A DNA stretch of 64,000 nt from Chrysoporthe austroafricana (lineage: Eukaryota > Ascomycota > Sordariomycetes > Diaporthales > Cryphonectriaceae): contig JYIP02000004.1 of the NCBI GenBank assembly GCA_001051155.2, forward strand, positions 4,644,383-4,708,382, read 5' to 3'. How positions within the stretch are numbered: position 1 is the first letter of the stretch; every line of letters starts with the position of its first letter. The translations under genes were made by a program, and so were the position numbers. A model generated the notes under the pieces. The model searched no databases. It worked only from the letters and a program-made list of their open reading frames with translations, and was not told the DNA's origin. Below, piece after piece: positions 36,501-45,784 of this stretch.

Positions 36501-37231
36501 TCGGTTCCGTACACTATCCTAGCGATTCTGGTTGGCTGTCTGGTCAGCTTCGAAGTAGGTGTTTTCTTTTCCTCGTTGCTCTCTTCGCCTTTTGTTGGCT
36601 GCTTTGTACTTTTTGGATCCTTGGCTTTTGGAGGGGACCCGATGGTCCCTGTCTTTCGATTGAGCTGCAGGACTTTCTTTGGAGGGGTTTCCCTGTGGGC
36701 AGTATTCTGTTCTAGAGCATTCCGGGTCTCGTTTGGCATAGGAATCTCACTGTTGGTGACTGAAGCTATTGGGGGAGCGGGAGTTGGGGCTAGAGTTGCA
36801 AGTGGTTCTGCTCCCTCCTCCTTCTTCAGACCTGGTTTTCGAAGGTCTGCAGAGGACTGGTGGGCTGCTAAAGGTTCTATACCCTCGCCGTTGACTTTTG
36901 AGAAATGGTTCATGATGGAGGCTGCTGGTGGGGCCGCCTTCTTTGCACCTCGCTTGGGTTTCTTGGTGCCTTCCCAATCCTCGTCAACCCCCTCGGCTGT
37001 CTTACGCCTCTTGCGCTTAGGCACATTATTCTCCTGCCCTTCCACATCCACGTTCATTTCTCGGTCCTCGCTGGCTTCGGGGTAGCCCACAGACGCGCGA
37101 TTAGTCGTGATGGACTTGGTGGCTTCGGGATCGTGTTGGGGAAGTTTCGGCGCGGTGAAGAACGGATGGAGCTTCTTTGGCTCGGCAGGAAAGTCGCTGC
37201 CTGCCATGGTCTCGACTACAACCGGCCCCAT
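33527..37231 (-). CDS. ELG1: Elg1/ATAD5-type clamp-unloader large subunit
   Basis: A single exon of 1,234 residues from the first ATG (MGPVVVETM); the ATG at 37207 (MAGSDF) has a better context and could be the true start. The N-terminal half is disordered and basic, with several HPFF motifs (HPFFTAPKL near the start, HPFFAGKPKK later) that may be PCNA contacts. The AAA+ core has Walker A GPHGCGKT at about residues 627-634 and a DEVD Walker B at about 750; WAQKYAPKSAVEILQYGKEA before it is typical of RFC-like large subunits. Elg1 pairs with Rfc2-5 to unload PCNA, above all SUMO- or ubiquitin-modified PCNA, after replication and repair, and so affects telomere length and genome stability. Ctf18 and Rad17 are less likely given the insertion between Walker A and B and the N-terminus. 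Divergent from UTP8. Confidence 0.9.
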   Translation of the reverse strand: MGPVVVETMAGSDFPAEPKKLHPFFTAPKLPQHDPEATKSITTNRASVGYPEASEDREMNVDVEGQENNVPKRKRRKTAEGVDEDWEGTKKPKRGAKKAAPPAASIMNHFSKVNGEGIEPLAAHQSSADLRKPGLKKEEGAEPLATLAPTPAPPIASVTNSEIPMPNETRNALEQNTAHRETPPKKVLQLNRKTGTIGSPPKAKDPKSTKQPTKGEESNEEKKTPTSKLTRQPTRIARIVYGTDDTSRKRIGNKIEGILTASVVPSPKRKIRMRKSPGGCNRDDATESKRGEEGPKKEPHPFFAGKPKKTTAPASTATPASEPTEAVKTKPAAAPARPKIFSSTPCSPRKARVVPPNMPLPQFGMRSLGLKTPGARLPAWPPKDMAHVRGEDDALSRPHSRGEPVSARKCKGRIIHIAPEEMVLNGLACKLHISQVVDGLRDVDNDTFQPPPPELRLPQKHFESGSKLEKRVSREVKDPYHPALAQLRESLVTSLAAFDRFTCESVCWAQKYAPKSAVEILQYGKEAFLLRDWLEALKVQSVDTGDAKAKPTKSTKPPKKKRKRNKLDNFIVDSDDEADEMDEVSDPEEDWSPDRRGVKKTVIRAGDTVARDSKDSRRLTNAVVISGPHGCGKTSAVYAIAKELDFEVFEINAGSRRSGKDVLEKIGDMTRNHLVQHQQADAPGTSINEEAVAEDIKSGKQATMNSFFKAKPTPVPAKPKQVVKKAAPTPPTVDPKKPPKNQKQSLILLDEVDILYEEDKNFWSTVMNLIAQSRRPFIMTCNDENLVPLQALSLHGIFRFGAPPADLAVDRMLMIAACEGHALRRNSIEALYDARQQDLRACLMDLNYWCQIAVGDRRGGIAWFYPRWPKGCDIDEQGNVVRVISQDAYVEGLGWLAHEVLAHETDDEKREEELLHEARDRWQMDVGNWHESLDLTSWAAQQDSASSQDRLAVLKRYEGFTDAMSIADLSSSLAFASSYEEIIDWTQPGITDKAQDDYILGRQLFDAPVASTYNSLATSLPITLRCLARKNLQTSASGSPSSVLDPPGEEEVISKIRQHATGSCTTTTLTREDFSNAFDTLAAADKSTTPSTYLDLSVFDGTFPNITVDVAPYVRSIVSFEKELQAQRQKLSSLLSQGGTKRRKTRASNAALEGGSRTTTRRDKWFDADLNGILVMHTAGEGWAAAVKEARLGSHRGLTDSASGSTSARNRSETVFTDGRSDDASSSSGEMDVD

Positions 37232-38149
37232 CTGCCAAAACAATGTGGTTCGACCTGTTTCTGTGGAAGGAACACTGTCATGAGCACGAGGTTTGCCCGC
37301 GAACCGAGAAGCTTCAGCTCCTGGTGCTGTGCACAGGCTTAAGGCGAGGAAGACGTCGAGGGCATGTCGAGTGGAGGACAGATGCGATTCGGGGCCTCCA
37401 AGATAGAAATAAAGCTTGTTCTCCCAGGCCAGTTCCGAGGACGAAGATCCTGTGGAGGGATTCTGGGCCTGGGACGATTATGGTTTCGGGGTGAAGAGAG
37501 GGCTGAGGCTCAAAAAATGAAGAAATCTATATTTGAGGGTGAAGGGAAGTCGCGTTGCATCCTCCACAGCGCGTCTCTGGATGGAGCGCGACTTCCTAAT
37601 GCACCAGGGTTCCCTATGACGCCGAGGCTGCTGCATCGAGCCAATCAAGGAGACCATACAGCCCCACCTTTACTAACATCGCTATTAGCATAGTAAGCCT
37701 TGAACTGACCTCTCAACTCACCTCGACAAGAGGCAGAGACACCGCTTCACAGTCCCTGCCGCTGAGATTTCCTCTCTTCTACTTTGATATGACCCCATGG
37801 AGATACTTATATGATTCAGTCGTGTTTGCCCTCAGTATGGATTGTGCTGCGAGATATGATTCTACTACCTAAGTATGTATGGTGTTTGTCAGGGACATAC
37901 ACTTACTAACTAGCGATGGTACATAGTAGTGGGACAGGGATAGGACATGGACAGGAACCCACTAACCAGGAACCGATAAGCGATAAGAGCAGTATCCCTG
38001 TGCATCCCTCAATTTTTTTTCCCGAGTCGCAAGCAGTGCAGAGCAGAGCAGAGCAGAGCAGAGAGGAGCGGCATCCGACTTCACTTCACGACGCCTATCA
38101 CCCAACATCTGTCACCATCGAGTGGCTCTTGACAGGGCTGCACGCTACA
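37232..38149. promoter_or_regulatory. Shared upstream region of Elg1 and UTP8
   Basis: The start codons of Elg1 and UTP8 diverge across 918 bases. A GCAGA pentamer array (about 38036-38064) lies just before UTP8. No TATA box or named factor site was recognised. Confidence 0.5.
38036..38064. repeat. GCAGA pentanucleotide array
   Basis: About five to six tandem copies of GCAGA lie roughly 85-115 bases upstream of the UTP8 start codon, probably in its leader or core promoter. Confidence 0.8.
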
Positions 38150-41050
38150 ATGGCTGCCACCTTCAACATACAAAAGCCATATGTGCTCACCACCCTGCCT
38201 CGACCTCTGAACCACCAAGAAAACGGTAGCGCATACGCAGTCGGCGATGTCTGGGGGCAACAACAAGGATCCAAGAAGAGGAAGCGACCAGAATTGGCCG
38301 TGGGAATCGACGGCGAGGCGGTCAATCTATACGATGTCTGTCTACCCGAAGGAGGAACCATGTCTGAATAGTCGGCTGACCCCTCCCAGGTACCATCTCA
38401 GAGACTAATCACATCCTACCCGATTCCTCCCCAGTCCGTGTTCACCTGTCCGCCCTGCTCAACGAGATGGCGAGTTGCAAAGAGCAGAGACGCCGCGCGC
38501 TACACGTATGTCTCAACCAGGGATCCGAAGGCCAAGATCACCCTATTCAAAGACGTGCTGGGCGCTTCTGGCGACACCACTTCAACCATCGTGACCGAAC
38601 AGGTGGATCATGCGCCAAAGATGGTTCACCTAAGCACGACCTCCGCCTCTGAGGAGGATGGCGCTAAGCCTGACCTATTAGCGGTTGCTGAGGACGGTTC
38701 AGTCATGTGCTTTCAGGGCGAAGATCTGCGCAAGAGGTGGGAGACGTCGCCAGAGATCCTCCGACAGGATCTAGCCGCCGTGCCGAAAGGGAGCCGCCTC
38801 CAAGTCGAGCTGGTCCAGGCCGCGTTGGCGAGCGACGTTGTCGCCGGCTTTTTCGGCGGGAAGCAGGATGCTTTTTCTTCTCTTCTGCGTTCTAGCCAAG
38901 AGGATGTCTCTTCTCAAGACATGCTTGTGCTCATCACGAGGACCGTCGGAGACGGACAAGCATCCCGGCAACTGCACATTCTTGGTATCATCTCTACGGA
39001 TCAACAAGCCGCCGGGAGGCTTGTGCAGGTTCACACCTCTCCTATCCCGTCGTCATTCTCAGCCTCAAGCGCAACTGGGAGTCTCCGCTTGGACATAAGC
39101 ACGGGGTCGCTGATGGAACTGCAAGAAGGATCTCTCATCACCTATGACCTCACCAGGACTATGGCGAGAGTCGAATGCACACTCGAGATTCCTGATATCA
39201 AGTCATTCATCAGACTATCCAGATCTTCTGTGCTTGCCGCTAAATCCGAGACCCTGGATGTCTACAACCCGGTCTACCAATCCCTCCAGGCATCTGCAGC
39301 CTTCGACCTGGACTCAGCAAGCAAAGAGCCAACTGCACCTACGATATCCCTGGTCGCATACTTTACGCGACTCGAGATAGCAGTTGCCATCTACGGTGCC
39401 TCATTGGTTGCCGTGCAACTCGAAGCCCCCAGGACCCGCGGCAAGAAACGCCGATCAGAAGGACTGTTGATCGACTCCATAGGTCGCGGCATCCCGCAAC
39501 ACAGAGACAACAAGAGGTCTAGGTCCGGTGCGGAGCCTGCGAACTTCTCTAACAGCTTTTTAAGCAACCTTCCCGGCAGTGTTTCTGAGAACTACTGGTC
39601 CGACTTCGCCTCGGATGTCCAGAGAGCTGATGAACTCTTAGCCGCAGATGATGTGGTCGGGTTCGAGGAACTCATTGCCGGAAAGTTTGGAATCGAGATC
39701 AAGCCGGTGGATGCTGCGAATAGCGCGAACGGCACCCAGAACGACCCAGAATCAGAACAGGAACTGCCCAGATTACCGGAATGGATATTGCCTGCTGCGC
39801 GATCCGACTATCGGTACTCTGATCGCCGATGGGTTCTATTTGCGATCTCGCGAGTGTTCTCATGGCAGGACACACAGGAGCCGGGCGCGGAAGAGACGAG
39901 GCTCGTCTGCAGGCTACCTCAGAGTAACCTCCTCACAATGCTGATTGATGCCGGCCACCTCACCGTGTCGAATCTCAAATCAGCATTCAAGGAAGAGATT
40001 AAAGGCATAGATGACATCGACTTCATCTTTGGGGAAGAGCTGCCCCGCGTCCTGGTACAGGTCGACCCGGTCTTCGAGCTCCTCTTGTCGTATCTGTCCT
40101 CCACGAAACTGGGCGCCGTGGAACTTCTCACTTCTGTCCGCCTGATCATGCGCAGCCTCGAGCTGGTACAAGATCCTACAAAAATTGCACCGAAACTAAT
40201 CACCTTCGAGTCCCAAATGTCCGACGCTGTGGATCCGGACGACACCGCTCTGTTGGCAGATCAGAGTGCGATCGGCCGCGAGCTCGACCGTGCTGTCCAG
40301 GAGCTCGAGGCTGCAGAGTACTTCCATTTGGGCGACCAGTCACTCGTTCGCGGCAGGGGCCTGAGCGTCGCATTCGGCAAACTGGGCAGCTGTCCACGTC
40401 TGTCCACAATCCGCGTGCTGCGTCGGAGCTACAAACCCGAGGAAATCCTGTCCCTCATCTACGTGTTACGCATGGAGCTCGTAAAGGACGGCTGGACGAC
40501 GCGGTATCTCGATACGACGCAGTTGGACAAGGACGACGAGCTCGAGGCGCCGCCCGACGGAAGCATCAGCCTCATTTCCGACATACTCTGCAGGTGCATC
40601 GATGCGGTTGGACCGGGCGGTTGGCTCATCAACGATGCGATAGTGGCGGCTGGAGCAGGCGATCATATGGACTCGGCAGACTTCCTCGCCTCGCTCAAGC
40701 TAGAGGTTAGCGCCGCGCTCGAGGGCGTACAAGAGGCTGTCTTCCTGCGAGGACTCATCTCCGAGGCAGTGCGATACGGCAACAGCATGCAGAAGGTTGA
40801 GGCAGAGATGGGACAAAAGCACAGGCGCGTGGACGGTGCGGCTCTGGTGCTACGTGTCTCGCCGAGTAACGACAGTGGCAAGCTGGGCGAACTGTCTGCC
40901 ATGCTGCCGCTGGGCATGAAGGCCAAGGAGAGGATCTCAGCAGAGAAGGTCATCTCGGGCGGCGAGGTGGCCCGCAGGAGGAAGAGAGAGGTGGGACACC
41001 TACTCAGTCAGAAGGTTGGGGCGTACTCGCTAGAGAGAATCAGCATCTAG
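38150..41050 (+). CDS. UTP8: UTP8, UtpA subcomplex component of the small-subunit processome
   Basis: Two exons, 38150-38335 and 38390-41050, give 948 residues. The start MAATFNIQKPYVLTTLPRPL fits filamentous-fungal UTP8 as I recall it. Exon 1 encodes a nuclear-localisation-like KKRKRPELAVGIDGEAVNLY. The splice restores YDVPSQRLITSYPIPPQSVF, then CPPCSTR. The N-terminal half reads as beta-propeller strands (LLAVAEDGSVMCFQGEDL) and the C-terminal half is helical. UTP8 belongs to UtpA/t-UTP, which binds the 5' external transcribed spacer of pre-rRNA early and starts 18S processing; in yeast it also acts in nuclear tRNA export. The donor (GTCTGT) is unusual but is the only one found that restores the conserved block. 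No other intron is needed. Confidence 0.85.
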
Positions 41051-44000
41051 AGCATCATTGCGAAAGCTAAAGACAACGCTGCGGCGTGGCCTACGGCGGT
41101 GGCGGGTGGATGTGGCGAGAGGATGGCAGGAAGGAGGTCGGTGTCCGAGGTGCAAGCTTGGGTACGTGGTTGGAAAGACTTGGCGCACCCCTTACCGAGC
41201 TCATAGCCATCTCGAATTTGAAGGCGTCAAGACCTCTGAAGAGGCATTTCAACCAAATCTACACACATGCAGTGTTGCCCAATGAACTTGCCACGGGACG
41301 TCCGGAGACGGCTGTCAGTTCCTCATAATACTGGCGGTACACGGGCGGGACTTCTACCTCTACTTGTCACACACGCAGGTGTGCTGCGAACGCCCGTTGT
41401 AGTATCTACATGCCCACTCTGTACCTGCAGCCCATCTCGTCTGAACACGGAGAGCTATCCAGAGCAGACCGCGTGACTCACCTGGCCCATCACGCCATCC
41501 GGACAAGGCGAACCAAGACACGGATCTTCGGCGGGAACACAGCAGGAACGCAGACAGGCGAGACAAGAGTCAAGACAGGCCGCACAGTCACAGCATTAAC
41601 TAATAAGCGAATCCTGAGCAACGGTAATCCTGCCTTCTCCCAAACATCCGTACAGCCCGGGCGGAACTGGGACGGCTCTGTGCCACGGCCTAGGTGATGT
41701 GTGGGTGTATCGGAAGAGACGGTCGTGTTCTGAGATCAAGCCTGACCGCTTGCGCGACTGCGGTAGTGGGTATCTCGAGGTATCCGGTGCGACTCCTGCC
41801 TCACTGGCCATCAGGCTCCTCAAGGTCGCGCTGCGTGGTGAGGACTTGGTTGCGCCCGCCTATTCTGTCCGCTGGCCAAGATAACGGGTCCTCTATCTTC
41901 CTTTCTCTTCCCCCCTCCCTCACCACACTGACGTGGCACATCTCCGATGGACTGGGGCCATGCATCTGAGGCTCTTCCTAGACCGAGGAGGAGTATACTC
42001 CGCACGCAGCTATAACACGCAAGGCCAGTCGAATCGATCCGCCACGAGCCTCATGCCATCGGCGTGACATCCCCGTGACAACCTCTTGGCAAGCCGATGC
42101 AGCCGTTCGGTGACTCTTCCCAGTGGCCGGCAGGGGATGCCCAGGCAGCCCCAAGCCGTCGCAAGCCTCTGCACTAGCTAGAGTTGTAGAAAGTCCCGCG
42201 GCAGAGCTTATCGAGACGTGCCGCACCAGCCCAGCCGTGTGGTAGAAAGAGCCGCAAGGATGGAGACGAGCGAACGCCGGAGACTTTGTTCGACACAGCC
42301 CGTCAGATCTCACGGTGGCATAACGCCCAAGGCACGTGGGCAGCCCCGGACCAACCGCGCGCTGTCCTGCGCTATAGTAGCGGGTACTTGTGTGTGTAGA
42401 AAGCATGGCCCCGATGAATGCTCCGCGTCGCGCCCGAGCGCTTCGGCTCAGCACGGGCTTGACCTCCTCGGTAGCCCCTTGGCCCGCGCCCTCATGTGCC
42501 TCTCCTGTAGATTTCTGGTCTGGCTAGCCGGGTTCCTCTAGGGGTTCATCCTCCTGCTGCGTGCGGGGGACTCTGGGGATGAGAGCGCATCATGAAGCGG
42601 ACCGCCCGCGTAGAGCGTCAGTCCCGTGGTGTGGGGACGGACGTGATGAGGCAGGCTGCTGTCAACCAACGCCTTTCGGCTACAGTATTGAGCACCGGGT
42701 GAAGCCCTCCGCATGTTGCTCCAGAGGGCAGGTCAGCCCCGCCGACCATGCCGACGTCGTGCATTCTGGGCGCCTGTGACTCGCTCGGTGTGTCGTTTTT
42801 GATATCGAAGGGCCCGTTCAGAGGTGAAGCACAGCCTTGCGGCGGCGCGCGGCGCTCCAGGATGGGCAGGACGCGGTCGAATTTCGACCCGGGGACGAGT
42901 CCCGCCCGCTCGAGGGCTTTTTGAGGCTAACCGTCTGCCTGTCAGCTCCGGCGCTCTGGGTCTGCCATTCGTGCATCTCGACGCTGGTCCCATCGGAGCC
43001 CATGCATATGCAAGCCCGTGCTTTAGGCAGCCCTCTATGGTGCTGAATCGTGCAGGACGCTACGTCTTCCCCATGGCTCTGACACAGCGGTCCATGTAGT
43101 GTGCTAAGCAGCCCGGCCGCCCGAGGCAGCCTGGGCTTATTGGGCCGTTAGACTTTTGTGTATCGAGGGGGATTCCGCGCCTCTATAGTGCAGAAGAGTA
43201 CATGCGAGACTCGATCTTTGGCCGGAGACGAGAATCCACGGTGCCACGGTGCGTGCCGACGGATGAAGTGGAGACGCCTGGGCGTATACTTTCCTAATCG
43301 GGCTGGAACGTGGGATCGTGACACGATCGCCTCGTGTCGGGGGCTGTGGTATGCACGCTGCAGTACCACAGACGGGCCATGTGAGGAGTTCTGCAGGTCC
43401 GTCACGAGGTGGCAAGCCGTGTCCTATGTAGGCCCAATGCCAGCCACTCCCAGTCCGACCTCGGTGCGCCGCGAAGGGCAAAGGGTCTCTCTCGGCTTAC
43501 GCCTTGGGGCAATCGTCTCCCACAGCCCTCCTGTCTGGTGCGGATATGCTGGATCTCATGTCCTGTGCTCGATGGCGATTCTCGAGTCGCTGACAGCTCG
43601 AGGGCGGCGAGAGCGCCCGACCGCGCGCCGGGGCAGACGTTTTCCTGGGCAGCATTCTGGCTGTCCACGAGGGGCAACGCAGGCCTTTGCTCTTGTCTGG
43701 GTGGGCGATCCACATTCCACGTTGCGAGGAGAGGGTCCGGGGCGACGGGGCACGGTTCTTACTGAAGCTGCAACGGGGTCATCCGCCATAGCCCCGGCGG
43801 GTCCCCGGGGGGTCTCGTCAATCTACGCGCGGAAAGGGCAGCGTACGATCCCTCGTCGCACCCTCTCTGTCCTGAGTGCTGGGAAAGATCTCGTCTCCGG
43901 GCAGAGCGAGGGCCAGACCAGCCGCAGCCAGTGGCGCAGGGCCGTCATGGCTGGCTGGACTTACTGTACCATATATCGCACAGAGTTCTCGGTAGCCGCT

Positions 44001-44179
44001 GACCAGGGCCTGAGATCCTGATCCTGTGGGTGGGGTGTGCAGTGGCAGGGGGACCCCCCGGCGTGATGATTTCATGCCTTGACGTCAACCCCGGGACAGC
44101 CTAGACGACCCTGCCATGCTGACCCTGTCACTGCCTGTCACCCTGTAACAGGTGGCAGCCTCCAGCAGTAGCAGCAACC

Positions 44180-44180
<1 letters not shown>

Positions 44181-44210
<30 letters not shown>
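44181..44210 (+). repeat. (CAG)n microsatellite
   Basis: Ten uninterrupted CAG units, with related CAG-rich sequence just upstream from about 44160. Confidence 0.9.
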
Positions 44211-44212
<2 letters not shown>

Positions 44213-44268
44213 GCCGCCCCTGCACGAGGGCATACAGGGCTCGGGAAAAGACCCTGCGCGCATCCCAA

Positions 44269-44378
44269 ACAACCACCACCACTACCACTACCACCAACCA
44301 CCACTACCACTACCACCAACCACCACTGCCACTACCACCAACCACCACCACCATCATCATCATCATCGTCATCATCAA
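44269..44378 (+). repeat. 22-bp ACC/ACT-rich minisatellite with CAT tail
   Basis: A unit close to AACCACCACTACCACTACCACC repeats three to four times and then runs into an ACC/CAT trinucleotide array. The plus strand is almost free of G over about 100 bases. Confidence 0.85.
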
Positions 44379-44506
44379 CTTCCTCCAGACGGTGTGTGGC
44401 CAGCAGTGGCTGGTCGCGCCGGAGATCCTTATTTCCATCTGCCTGGCGTGCCTGGCTATGCTGAGGTCGCCAAGCACCAGCTACAACAAGTAATCACTGG
44501 TAGCCA

Positions 44507-44537
44507 GCAGCCAGCGGCCAGCGGCCAGCGGCCAGTA
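44507..44537 (+). repeat. GCCAGCG-type tandem repeat
   Basis: Copies of a 7-bp CCAGCGG-like unit occur head to tail, preceded by a variant with CAGCAG. Confidence 0.7.
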
Positions 44538-44626
44538 GGGCTGCTCCAGATCGTCCCTAGATCAGACTACCAAAGTACCGGGTATCAGCGCCTGCAGTCA
44601 CCCGTACAGCCCCAAACTTAGCTACT

Positions 44627-44652
44627 CGCTGGCGCTGGCGCTGGCGCTGGCG
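44627..44652 (+). repeat. (GGCGCT)n hexanucleotide array
   Basis: About four tandem copies of CGCTGG/GGCGCT. Confidence 0.85.
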
Positions 44653-45233
44653 TGCCCGTCATCACCATCAAAGCCAGATCCTACCGGTACTTGTAGCGCC
44701 TAGGCATGGTCCACCAGTTCGCAGGTATACTAACCCCCTGACCCTAACTGACCCGGACTTTTTGGACCCCGTACAGATTGTACCCTATGCTATACTAGTA
44801 GAACCGCACTGAAGTACCAGGGTAAGGCGGCAGCAAGCAGCACAAACACCCCCTCAGACGGGCGGGTGGACGTGCCCACGGCGCTGTGGCGGTACCAGCA
44901 TCCAGCACCAGATATCTTCGTCTGCACCCTCTCTCAGGCCTCTCCCTGCCTCCGCGTCCTGGATCATTGTCTATTGTCCGTTTGTCCTTCCTCTTACGGC
45001 CTCTGATCTTCATTCAGGTTGCCGTCTTCTTATTTCGTCAGCCAGCCCTCGCTTGCTGTCTCGACAGCCTGTCTCATGACCAGGTCTCAAACCTGTTCCT
45101 GAGCGAGCCTGCTGGCCACTATCACCAACCGACCCCTGGCCCTTCTGCTACCCACCGTGTCACCCACGACCACCTGAGCACGTCCGCACCGAGTACAGGG
45201 CATGCTGGGGTAGACCACCCCGGCCTCGATCAG

Positions 45234-45280
45234 TCATCATCATCATCATCATCATTATTATCGTCACCACCACCACCACC
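45234..45280 (+). repeat. CAT/TTA then CAC trinucleotide array
   Basis: A run of CAT units passes through ATTATTATCG into CAC units. Confidence 0.85.
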
Positions 45281-45652
45281 GACCCTCGGCGCCAATCCTC
45301 ATTTCCGGCCCTATTCAGCCGTTTGCTCCGTGCCCTCTTGCTGTACGGGCTAGAGTTAGAGCCATCCATCCTCGCGCTGGTTGGTAATCTGCAGTCCCTG
45401 GTCTCCGGCCAGCCGTCAGATCTGCCACAATCCCACGCAACCTACCTCGGGCAAGCTTATGACATTATCACACGCCCTATTACATAGCCACCCCGTCGCG
45501 GCTCGCCAGCCAACCTGCTAGCAGCCCAGCTTAGATAGCCCACCGCGCTCTTGTCACCCGCCAATTCCATCTCTTCCTCCACAGCCAGAACTTTACCCTC
45601 GACACGTGTGTCGTCGGCACGACACCAGAAGTACCGAGAGGCCACTGGGATT

Positions 45653-45668
45653 GAGAGAGAGAGAGAGA
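45653..45668 (+). repeat. (GA)n dinucleotide run
   Basis: About eight GA units lie 117 bases before the start codon of the DUF8035-like gene, probably in its leader. Confidence 0.85.
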
Positions 45669-45784
45669 TATTCACCCGCGGAAGGCTCGCATCGCCGGCC
45701 TGTGAGGACCCGCGAGCGCCCCCACAGGGCAGACAGCTCACCACCCGGACGTCGCTGCGTCAGCGCGTCGCCCGGTTACACGAC

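Larger units (their letters stand above)
41051..45784. other. 4.7-kb repeat-studded intergenic region upstream of the DUF8035-like gene
   Basis: The longest gene-free stretch in the window. It is GC-rich, and open frames of up to 287 codons (43158-44021, GTG start) appear on several frames at once, as GC-rich noncoding DNA allows; none has motifs or consistent codon use. From 44.18 kb the plus strand carries a CAG array, a 22-bp ACC/ACT-rich minisatellite, GGCCAGC and GGCGCT repeats, CAT and CAC arrays, and a GA tract. It probably holds a long promoter or leader for the downstream gene. Confidence 0.5.

Noticed and set aside
43158..44021. 287-codon plus-strand open frame
   Set aside because: It starts with GTG, lies in GC-rich DNA with several long frames at once, and has no motifs.
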